Source of the DNA: Verrucomicrobiota bacterium | GTDB lineage: Bacteria; Verrucomicrobiota; Lentisphaeria; Oligosphaerales; JAFGRS01 | Assembly (NCBI GenBank): GCA_019136035.1 | Contig: JAGVUW010000450.1 | Coordinates: 1 to 6,473, forward strand | DNA: 6,473 nucleotides | Direction of reading: 5' to 3' | Shown here: piece after piece, positions 1-5,364 of the stretch | Layout of the letters: every line of letters begins with the position of its first letter | Numbering within the stretch: position 1 is the stretch's first letter | Translations under genes and position numbers: made by a program | Notes under the pieces: generated by a model | What the model was told of the DNA's origin: nothing | Database searches by the model: none | What the model saw: only the letters and a program-made list of their open reading frames with translations

Positions 1-1
1 C

Positions 2-76
2 CGCGGCCGCGCCGATGTCGCGCCGAACGACGCGGTGGCGCGCGAGCTGCCGCTCCTGATGTCGTGGTTCGCCTGA
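2..76 (+). CDS. C-terminal end of an upstream protein (partial, function unknown)
   Basis: An open frame runs in from the left edge and stops at the TGA at 74-76. The 24 visible residues end in ELPLLMSWFA, a mixed acidic and hydrophobic tail that looks like ordinary protein and uses the GC-ending codons of the rest of the window. There is too little to name a family. The following gene starts 22 bases after this stop with its own strong ribosome binding site, so the two are probably co-transcribed. This frame could be chance in such GC-rich DNA, but the close spacing to the next start favours a real gene end. Confidence 0.55.
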   Translation, partial: RGRADVAPNDAVARELPLLMSWFA

Positions 77-84
77 GGCCCTCT

Positions 85-91
85 GGGGAGG
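85..91 (+). promoter_or_regulatory. Ribosome binding site of the 980-aa gene
   Basis: GGGGAGG lies 7 bases before the ATG at 99. It is a near-ideal Shine-Dalgarno match at good spacing and fixes the start codon of the large exported protein. No separate promoter is evident in the 22 bases after the preceding stop codon. Confidence 0.85.
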
Positions 92-98
92 CACATCC

Positions 99-3041
99 AT
101 GCGGCTGGTACGACGCGGTGTGGCTGTTGGTATCGTAGGCCTGGCGGCGGCGTGGCTGCCGTCGGCGTGGTGTCAGCCGCAGGCCGCCACCGCGGCGGCG
201 GCCGCCCCGGCGAGCCAGGCGGTGGACGCGCCCGCGGCGCGTGACGTCGTCATCGACGGCGTCCTCGACGAGGAGGCCTGGCGCGGCGGGCCCTGGCACA
301 GCGGCTTCACCGCCCCCGGCAGCGGCGCCGCGGCGACGGCGGCGACGCGCTTCGCGGTGCGCCATGGCGAGGCCTGCCTCTACCTGGCGGCAGTCATGGA
401 CGAGCCGCTCATCGCCGGCCTCAAGCACGACGCCACCGGCCGTGACGGCCGCGACCTCTGGCGCGACGACTGCGTCGAGTTCATGGTCGACCCGACCGGC
501 GACCGCGTCGAGTATGTCCACCTGGCCATCAATGCCAACGGCGCCCTCTACGACTCCCAGGTGCGCCAGGGCGGCCATGTCGCCACCCGCGAGTGGAACT
601 CGACGGCCGCCGTGGCCGCCAGCATTGGCGCGACGGGCTGGTCCGTCGAGGTCGCCCTGCCCTTCGCGGATCTCGGGCTGGAGGCACGCTCGGCGCGGCA
701 GCCCTGGGCGATCCAGGTGGCCCGCGAGCGCCATGCCGCCGGAAAACTCGAGCTCAGCGCCTACGTGCCCTCGGGCGGGTCGTTCCACGTGCCTTCGACC
801 TACGCACCGCTGCACCTCCTCGAGGCCGACCTGTCACGCTTCCTCTGGGGGATCCGGGTGCCCCTGAACGACCTCATCGTCGATACCCCGGACGGCCTGC
901 GCTACCAGTTCCAGGCCACCATCAGCAATGGCACCGGCGCCGCCCGCGACGCCGTGCTCACCGCCATCCTCCAGGGCGCGGGCGCCGAGAGGCGCTCGAC
1001 GGCGCCCGCCCGGCTGGCCGCCGACGGCCCGCCGCAGACCGTCGCGCTGGAGGTGCCGGTCCCCGCGACCGGGCGCGGCCTCCTGACCCTCGAGCTCGCC
1101 GACCGTGAGCGCCCCGACGCCATCCTGGCGCGCCGGCAGGCGCCGGTGGTCCTTGAGCACACGCCGGTCCGCCTGACCGTGCTGAGGCCCTCCTACCGCG
1201 ACACGATCTACGCCACCGAGGCCCTCGATGAGGTCGTCGTGCGCGCCGAGCTGCTCCTCCCGGCAGAGGGCCGGCGCGGCGCCGTGGTGACGGCCCGGCT
1301 GCGGTCCGGCGAGGGCGCCGACGGCGCCCTCATCGCCAGCGCCGAGGCGGTTGCCGACGGCGGCGCGGTCGAGCTGCGTCTGGCTGCCGGCGGCCTGCCG
1401 GTCGGTTGCCACCGCCTGATGGTCGAGGCGGCCCTGGCCGACGGCCGGCGCCTCGAGGCGGCGACGGCTATCACCCGCGCCCCGCGCGTCGACCACGAGT
1501 GGCGCCTCGACGAGAACCGCGTCCTGCGCCACAACGGCGAGCCGGTCCTGCCGTACGGGTGGTTCTCGGCCCCGGCCGACGAGGCGGCGGCCCTGGCGAC
1601 GGAGGGCGTCAACGTCATCCTCGACTACAATGCCCAGTGGTTCCCGCCCGAACGCACCCTCGCCTGGCTCGACGACCTGCACCGCCAAGGCCTCTACGGG
1701 ACCTTCTACCCCTGGCCCAGCGCCGCCTTCATGAAGACCCTGAGCGGACCGGTCTCGCCCGAGGATGAGGCGGCGCTGCGGGCGCGGGTGCAGGCCTTCC
1801 GTCAGCACCCGGCCCTGATGGCTTACTACCTCTGGGACGAGCCCGAGCTGCGCCCGCTGGAACCGGAGCGCGCCGAAGCGCTGTACCGCATCATCGCCGA
1901 CGAGGACCCGTACCACCCCTGCATCATGCTCAACGACTCGCTGCCGGGCATTCACGCCTACCGCCACGGCGGCGACATCCTCATGCCGGATCCGTATCCG
2001 CTCTTCGTGCGCGGCGGCCTGTCCGGGCGGCCCATCGAGCACACGGCGCGTTTCATGCGGGCCTGCCGCGAGGCCAGCGCCGGCGGCAAGGCCTGGTGGA
2101 TCACGCCGCAGGCCTTCGACTACTACATGAACAAGGAGAACAGCCGGGCGCCGAACCTGGTGGAGCTGCGCAACCAGCAGCTCCAGGCGGTCATCAACGG
2201 CGCCCGCGGCTTCATCTGGTACACCTACAGCCACCGCCACAACGTCGTCGATCTCGACCTCGGGATGCCCTTCCTAGGCCGCGAGGCCGCGCGCCTGCGC
2301 GAGGCCATCCTGGCGCCCGAGCTTGCCGGGGCCGTCACCTGGGAGGCCGAGGCCGCGGAGCACCTCCAGGCGGCCATGCGCCGCGTCGGGGACGACCTGG
2401 TCCTCTTCGCGGTCAACACCCGGACGGCGCCCCAGAAGGCCGCCTTCACTCTCACGGGTGACGCGCCAAAGACGCTCTACGTGGTCTCGGAGGGTCGGAC
2501 CGTGAGCCTCGACCAGGGGCGTTTCAGCGACCGCTTCGATCTCTACGAGGGCCACATCTACACGACCCGCCGCGACCTCGCCGAGGGCCCGACGCTGGCC
2601 GAGGCCCAGGCCGCCATCGCCCGCGAGCTGGCGGCCCGCCGCAAGCCCGGCAACCTCGCCCTCAGGGACCTCGGCACCACCGTGACGGCGTCATCGACGC
2701 ACACCTACGCCGGCGCGCTCTGGATGACGACCGATGGCGCTATCCGCGGCAACGGCTGGCGCGACATGACCCCGAAGCAATACCCGGACTGGCTGCAGGT
2801 CGACCTGCCGCAGCCCGCCGCGGTAGGCCGTGTTGAGGTCTACAGCGACACCATCGCGGCCGCCGAGGTGCAGGTCCAGCAGGATGGCCAGTGGCGCACG
2901 GTGGCCCCCCTGGTGCCCCAGCCCGAAGGCCCCCTGGTGGCGCGTTTCACGCCGCTGCCGGCGGCGGCGGTGCGCGTGGCCATCACGCAGGGCCGCGAGG
3001 ACCTCTCGGTGATCACCGAGATCGAGATCTACGGCGAGTGA
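99..3041 (+). CDS. Secreted multidomain glycoside hydrolase-like protein (CBM9-like, TIM-barrel-like, F5/8C discoidin-like)
   Basis: A 980-aa protein, probably exported and active on carbohydrate. Residues 1-26 form a signal peptide: a basic start (MRLVRR), a hydrophobic core, and likely signal peptidase I cleavage near 25-30. An Ala/Pro linker follows (29-47). Residues about 48-245 resemble the CBM9-like/DOMON fold, with VIDGVLDEEAW at 51-61 and the DDCVEFMVDP strand at 123-132. Residues about 250-460 look like beta-sandwich (Ig-like) segments. Residues about 465-740 resemble a TIM-barrel hydrolase: RHNGEPVLPYGWF (477-489), YYLWDEPE (576-583) and NGARGFIWYTY (700-710). The adjacent D580-E581 in WDEP could be catalytic, as the Asp-Glu pair is in GH123-type enzymes; this is inference. 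A helical linker (about 825-850) leads to a C-terminal discoidin (F5/8 type C)-like domain (851-980), with DWLQVDL at 897-903 and EIEIYG at the end. The family number and substrate cannot be set from sequence alone. A substrate-binding protein without activity is the alternative. Confidence 0.85.
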   Translation: MRLVRRGVAVGIVGLAAAWLPSAWCQPQAATAAAAAPASQAVDAPAARDVVIDGVLDEEAWRGGPWHSGFTAPGSGAAATAATRFAVRHGEACLYLAAVMDEPLIAGLKHDATGRDGRDLWRDDCVEFMVDPTGDRVEYVHLAINANGALYDSQVRQGGHVATREWNSTAAVAASIGATGWSVEVALPFADLGLEARSARQPWAIQVARERHAAGKLELSAYVPSGGSFHVPSTYAPLHLLEADLSRFLWGIRVPLNDLIVDTPDGLRYQFQATISNGTGAARDAVLTAILQGAGAERRSTAPARLAADGPPQTVALEVPVPATGRGLLTLELADRERPDAILARRQAPVVLEHTPVRLTVLRPSYRDTIYATEALDEVVVRAELLLPAEGRRGAVVTARLRSGEGADGALIASAEAVADGGAVELRLAAGGLPVGCHRLMVEAALADGRRLEAATAITRAPRVDHEWRLDENRVLRHNGEPVLPYGWFSAPADEAAALATEGVNVILDYNAQWFPPERTLAWLDDLHRQGLYGTFYPWPSAAFMKTLSGPVSPEDEAALRARVQAFRQHPALMAYYLWDEPELRPLEPERAEALYRIIADEDPYHPCIMLNDSLPGIHAYRHGGDILMPDPYPLFVRGGLSGRPIEHTARFMRACREASAGGKAWWITPQAFDYYMNKENSRAPNLVELRNQQLQAVINGARGFIWYTYSHRHNVVDLDLGMPFLGREAARLREAILAPELAGAVTWEAEAAEHLQAAMRRVGDDLVLFAVNTRTAPQKAAFTLTGDAPKTLYVVSEGRTVSLDQGRFSDRFDLYEGHIYTTRRDLAEGPTLAEAQAAIARELAARRKPGNLALRDLGTTVTASSTHTYAGALWMTTDGAIRGNGWRDMTPKQYPDWLQVDLPQPAAVGRVEVYSDTIAAAEVQVQQDGQWRTVAPLVPQPEGPLVARFTPLPAAAVRVAITQGREDLSVITEIEIYGE

Positions 3042-3058
3042 GGCCCCCGGCGGCCACG

Positions 3059-3095
3059 GACGGGAGACCACCGGCAAAGCCGTGAGTCTCCCGTC
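3059..3095. terminator. Hairpin 1 between convergent genes (candidate terminator)
   Basis: The arm GACGGGAGAC (3059-3068) pairs perfectly with GTCTCCCGTC (3086-3095). The stem continues inward with C3069-G3084 and A3070-T3083, then CGGC/GCCG (3072-3075 with 3079-3082), leaving two single-base bulges and an AAA loop. It starts 18 bases after the stop of the + strand gene. No run of T follows on either strand, so it is not a classical intrinsic terminator. Its place between converging genes still makes transcription termination or 3'-end protection its likeliest role. Confidence 0.65.
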
Positions 3096-3097
3096 TG

Positions 3098-3147
3098 GAC
3101 GAGTCGTCGTCCCCTGGCTGCGGACGGCCAGGGGAGGACGACTCGTC
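3098..3147. terminator. Hairpin 2 between convergent genes (long stem, overlaps the minus-strand stop codon)
   Basis: GACGAGTCGTC (3098-3108) is the exact reverse complement of 3137-3147. After one G/G mismatch (3109 and 3136) the pairing resumes from T3110-A3135 to G3120-C3125, with one G-T pair and a CGGA loop. That gives about 22 pairs in 50 bases. The outer arm includes two bases of the TGA stop (3146-3148) of the minus-strand gene. It is separated from hairpin 1 by only two bases. It lacks a T tract on both strands. The symmetry suits a bidirectional terminator for the two convergent genes. Confidence 0.7.
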
Positions 3148-4858
3148 AGGTGAAGCGGATGACCTGTTCGGCGCTGCCGAGGGTCAGGGCCAGCCGGGCG
3201 ACGTACTCGCTGGTAGCCGGGAGGCCATCCTGGCGGTAGGGATTGTGGGGCACCACGGGGTAGCTCAGCGCCGCGCCCGGCGGCAGGCTGATGGTGCGCC
3301 CGCGCCACTGGATCATCCCGCCGTTCGCTCCCATGCGCCGCTCGATCTGGGCGGCGTGATGGACGGTGACCTCGTCGGCATCGAAACGCAGGACCTCACC
3401 GGCCGTGACGCGCAGGGTCAGTACGCCCTCGTAGACATCCTCGGCACGGCCGCCGGGCAGCCTCTGGAAGCCGACCTCGATACCCCCGTCAGTGAGCGCG
3501 AGGCGTATCTGCAGGGCGTCGTCGCCGAAGGCATACGCGGCGACGGCCTCCGTGCGGTCCTGCCGGACGACCCGGGCCGAGTCGGGGATGTAGGCTCGCC
3601 CGGCGGTGCAGCGTCGCAGGGTCGAGAAACGCGGCATGGCCTTGCTGTTGCCGCCGCCGACCAGGTAGCCGGCCTGGCGATGCCAGATCTCGACGAAGTT
3701 CTGGGCGTCGAGGATGAATCGGCTCGGGTGCTCGGCGGTGAGCTGCCAGCTCACGAAGGCGGTCCAGTCGGCGCTGTCCAGGCGCGCCGCCGGCAGGCCG
3801 CTGACAGCGCCCTCAGGCAGGCCGCTGGGCAGGCCGGCGCCATGGCTGACGATGAACTCGGGGAAGAGCGCGAAGAAGGCCAGGCCCTGGACGACCGGCG
3901 GCTCGCTCGCGGCGTTGAACTGGGCGGCGAAGCCGGCGATGCGCTGCAGGCACTCGCGGCGACCGTCGGCCGTGCGCAGGTACGACGGCGGCAGGAAGAT
4001 CATCGGCCGCGGCGAGTAGCGCATGCGGCAGTCGGCGGCGACGGCGCTGGAGCCATCCGGGAAGGCAAAGAAGCGCTGGAAGGCCAGGAAACGCGACACC
4101 GCCGCGAGGGCCGCCGCGTCGCCTGAGGCCTCGGCATAGAGCGAGACCGCCTGGGCCGTGACCATGCCGTAGTTCACGACGATGCCGCCGCCCTCGGGCC
4201 AGGTGCCGGTATCATCCTGGAAGGGCAGCACATGCCGCCGGAAGAAGTCCTGCGCGAAGGCGGTCCAGGCCTCGACGCCGAAGTGCCGGCCGGCCTCGAA
4301 GAAGAGCAGCGCGTGCCAGGTGGCGTGATTGCCGGGGAAGGCCGCGAGCTGCCGCGACGGCTCGCCGTAGGCGCGCACGAAGGCATCGTGGAGCCGCTGT
4401 GTCGCGCCGCGGATGGACTCCTCGAGGCGCTGCCGGAGCGCCGCCGAGCCCAGGCCGGCGCCCTGCATCAGCCGCAACGACCGCAGCAGGAAGTAGTTCG
4501 ACCACTCGCCGGCGTGGCGGCCCCAATCGCGGCCGCGTGAGTAGTGCGGCGTCGTGAAGTCGGCGGCCGTGATGCTGAGCATGTACTCGATGTTGCGCAG
4601 GGCGGCGGCGCGAAAGCGCTCGCGTTCGGCCGGGTCGTCCAGGCCGGGCAGGACGCCCTCGCTGAGCAGGAGGAGCGGCCAGTGGGCGAGCTGGTTGTAG
4701 TAGGACGGGCCTTCGGCGTCAGGAAACTCGACCAGATCGGCGTCCATGCTGCCGCGCGCGCCGTAGAAGGGCAGCGCGGCACGGCCCCAGGCGACCATGA
4801 GGGCGGCCGACTCGGCCAGGATGGCGGCCGGCGTGGCGGTGTCTTCGGGGCTTTGCAT
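3146..4858 (-). CDS. Cytoplasmic toroid-type protein, possible polysaccharide lyase or hydrolase (family not recognised)
   Basis: A 570-aa protein starting MQSPEDTATP. The ATG at 4858 is chosen because GGAGAG sits 6 bases before it; the frame stays open to 5134, but that extension is Arg/Pro/Gly-rich and unlike protein. There is no signal peptide or membrane segment, so it is probably cytoplasmic. Residues about 10-330 are helix-rich with repeated aromatic and His motifs: YYNQLAHWPLLLL (53-65), EWSNYFLLRSL (118-128), FPGNHATWHALLFFEAG (174-190), WPEGGGIVVNYGM (220-232) and MRYSPRPMIFLPPSY (279-293). This fits an alpha/alpha toroid. Residues about 365-570 are beta-rich, as in the C-terminal sandwich of heparinase II/III-type lyases. 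N177/H178, N229/Y230 and H105 are candidate active-site residues by analogy only. I do not recognise a named family. It converges with the exported protein and ends within a shared hairpin; glycan breakdown is a plausible common theme but is not shown. Confidence 0.85.
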   Translation of the reverse strand: MQSPEDTATPAAILAESAALMVAWGRAALPFYGARGSMDADLVEFPDAEGPSYYNQLAHWPLLLLSEGVLPGLDDPAERERFRAAALRNIEYMLSITAADFTTPHYSRGRDWGRHAGEWSNYFLLRSLRLMQGAGLGSAALRQRLEESIRGATQRLHDAFVRAYGEPSRQLAAFPGNHATWHALLFFEAGRHFGVEAWTAFAQDFFRRHVLPFQDDTGTWPEGGGIVVNYGMVTAQAVSLYAEASGDAAALAAVSRFLAFQRFFAFPDGSSAVAADCRMRYSPRPMIFLPPSYLRTADGRRECLQRIAGFAAQFNAASEPPVVQGLAFFALFPEFIVSHGAGLPSGLPEGAVSGLPAARLDSADWTAFVSWQLTAEHPSRFILDAQNFVEIWHRQAGYLVGGGNSKAMPRFSTLRRCTAGRAYIPDSARVVRQDRTEAVAAYAFGDDALQIRLALTDGGIEVGFQRLPGGRAEDVYEGVLTLRVTAGEVLRFDADEVTVHHAAQIERRMGANGGMIQWRGRTISLPPGAALSYPVVPHNPYRQDGLPATSEYVARLALTLGSAEQVIRFT

Positions 4859-4864
4859 GACGGT

Positions 4865-4870
4865 CTCTCC
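4865..4870 (-). promoter_or_regulatory. Ribosome binding site of the 570-aa gene
   Basis: Read on the minus strand, GGAGAG is followed by six bases and the ATG at 4858-4856. This decides the start codon against the in-frame upstream candidates, the furthest of which is at 5134. Confidence 0.8.
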
Positions 4871-4901
4871 AGGCTGTCGCGCTCGCGTCGTGGGCGGTGG
4901 T

Positions 4902-4927
4902 CCTTGTCCGGCGGATGCCGGGCAAGG
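4902..4927. repeat. Hairpin in the leader of the 570-aa gene
   Basis: CCTTGTCCGGC (4902-4912) pairs with GCCGGGCAAGG (4917-4927) around a four-base GGAT loop: 11 pairs, one of them G-T (T4907 with G4922). The G-T pair forms only in plus-strand RNA; the minus-strand transcript would carry an A-C mismatch there. It lies 44 bases upstream of the minus-strand start codon. Confidence 0.6.
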
Positions 4928-4945
4928 GCGTCTGCCAGGCACCGA

Positions 4946-4970
4946 GGCGCCCGGCCATCGCCGGGGCGCC
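4946..4970. repeat. Second hairpin in the divergent region
   Basis: GGCGCCCGGC (4946-4955) pairs with 4960-4970 with one bulged G (4966) around a four-base CATC loop, giving 10 GC pairs. It lies 18 bases from the preceding hairpin. Its role is unknown, and high local GC makes such stems easier to form by chance. Confidence 0.5.
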
Positions 4971-5064
4971 ATCCGCGTCTGCGGCCTCGACTGTAGCCCG
5001 GCCCGGGCGCCGTGCCAAGGGCGCACGCGGTGACGGGGTCGCGCCAGCCGGGCGCCACCCCGCG

Positions 5065-5084
5065 CGGGCGCCGGGCGGCGCCCG
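5065..5084. repeat. GC-only hairpin
   Basis: CGGGCGCC (5065-5072) is the exact reverse complement of GGCGCCCG (5077-5084) with a four-base GGGC loop. All eight pairs are G-C. It has no T tract after it on either strand, and no gene end is nearby, so a terminator role is not supported. Confidence 0.5.
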
Positions 5085-5090
5085 GGGGAA

Positions 5091-5128
5091 GCCGAGCCGA
5101 CGCTCGGCGCTCCCAGGCGGCGGGAGCG
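5091..5128. repeat. Two abutting hairpins
   Basis: GCCGAGC (5091-5097) pairs with GCTCGGC (5102-5108) around a CGAC loop. CGCTCCC (5108-5114) pairs with GGGAGCG (5122-5128) around a seven-base loop. They share base 5108, so they abut or alternate. They end 28 bases before the 9-bp tandem repeat. Confidence 0.45.
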
Positions 5129-5155
5129 GCCCACCCCTGCGTTCCCGCGCCGCCC

Positions 5156-5245
5156 AGCGTCCCCAGCGTCCCCAGCGTCCCCAGCGTCCCCAGTGTCCCC
5201 GGTGTTCCCGGTGTTCCCGGTGTTCCCGGTGTCTCCGGTGTCACT
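5156..5245. repeat. 9-bp tandem repeat (minisatellite), ten units
   Basis: Ten consecutive 9-base units. Units 1-4 (5156-5191) are identical AGCGTCCCC. Unit 5 (5192-5200) is AGTGTCCCC. Units 6-8 (5201-5227) are identical GGTGTTCCC. Units 9-10 (5228-5245) are GGTGTCTCC and GGTGTCACT. The consensus is RGYGTYCCC. As the unit length is a multiple of three, every frame across it gives a tripeptide repeat (Ser/Gly-Val-Pro on +, Gly-Thr-Pro/Leu on -), but no real gene appears to use it. It ends 13 bases before the -35-like element of the kinase promoter candidate. Confidence 0.93.
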
Positions 5246-5258
5246 CGCGGGGGCCGTG

Positions 5259-5286
5259 TTGCCGGGGCCGTCGCTGCGGCTATATT
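5259..5286 (+). promoter_or_regulatory. Candidate sigma-70-type promoter for the aspartate kinase gene
   Basis: TTGCCG (5259-5264; 4 of 6 against TTGACA) is followed by a 16-base spacer and TATATT (5281-5286; 5 of 6 against TATAAT). The -10 element lies in TATATTTT (5281-5288), the clearest AT-rich patch in this GC-rich intergenic region. Initiation a few bases downstream would leave a leader of about 70 bases before the ATG at 5365. Confidence 0.5.
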
Positions 5287-5354
5287 TTCGGTCACTCCTG
5301 ACTGCCCTCCACGCCGGTGCGTAGCGGGCAAGCGCAGGCCTCAGCCCTGAACAC

Positions 5355-5362
5355 AGGTAGGA
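5355..5362 (+). promoter_or_regulatory. Ribosome binding site of the aspartate kinase gene
   Basis: AGGTAGGA precedes the ATG at 5365. The AGG at 5355-5357 leaves a usable 7-base spacing, while the AGGA at 5359-5362 is too close on its own. The site is weaker than those of the other two genes. Confidence 0.55.
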
Positions 5363-5364
5363 CC

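Larger units (their letters stand above)
4859..5364. other. Divergent intergenic region (506 bases) with hairpins, tandem repeat and promoter candidate
   Basis: This stretch separates the minus-strand 570-aa gene from the plus-strand aspartate kinase. All six frames give only Arg/Pro/Gly/Ala-rich translations without recognisable protein character, so I see no gene here. It contains, left to right, the ribosome binding site of the minus gene, a cluster of GC-rich hairpins (4902-5128), a ten-unit 9-bp tandem repeat (5156-5245), a short AT-rich patch with a promoter candidate (5259-5286) and the kinase ribosome binding site. I found no convincing promoter for the minus-strand gene. Confidence 0.7.

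Noticed and set aside
159..173. Lipobox (PSAWC) in the signal peptide of the 980-aa protein
   Set aside because: Trp just before Cys does not fit the lipobox, which needs a small residue there, so ordinary signal peptidase cleavage is more likely.
834..2240. Long antisense open frame (468 codons) inside the 980-aa gene
   Set aside because: It is a shadow frame in GC-rich DNA. Its translation is Val/Gly/Ala/Arg/Asp-rich with no recognisable domain, and the opposite strand carries a protein with clear domains.
3245..4126. Plus-strand open frame (293 codons) opposite the 570-aa gene
   Set aside because: It is a shadow frame with no domain signature. The minus strand has a better start, a ribosome binding site and ordinary protein composition.
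4859..5134. N-terminal extension of the 570-aa protein by 92 residues
   Set aside because: The extension is Arg/Pro/Gly-rich low complexity without a signal peptide, crosses the hairpin cluster, and a good ribosome binding site precedes the ATG at 4858.
5156..5245. CRISPR array
   Set aside because: The units are 9 bases long and directly adjacent, without spacers, and no cas gene is present.
5012..5350. Possible small collagen-like protein with Ser/Gly-Val-Pro repeats on the + strand
   Set aside because: It begins at a GTG without a clear ribosome binding site. Its repeats are the by-product of a 9-bp tandem repeat that is open in every frame, and the flanks do not look coding.
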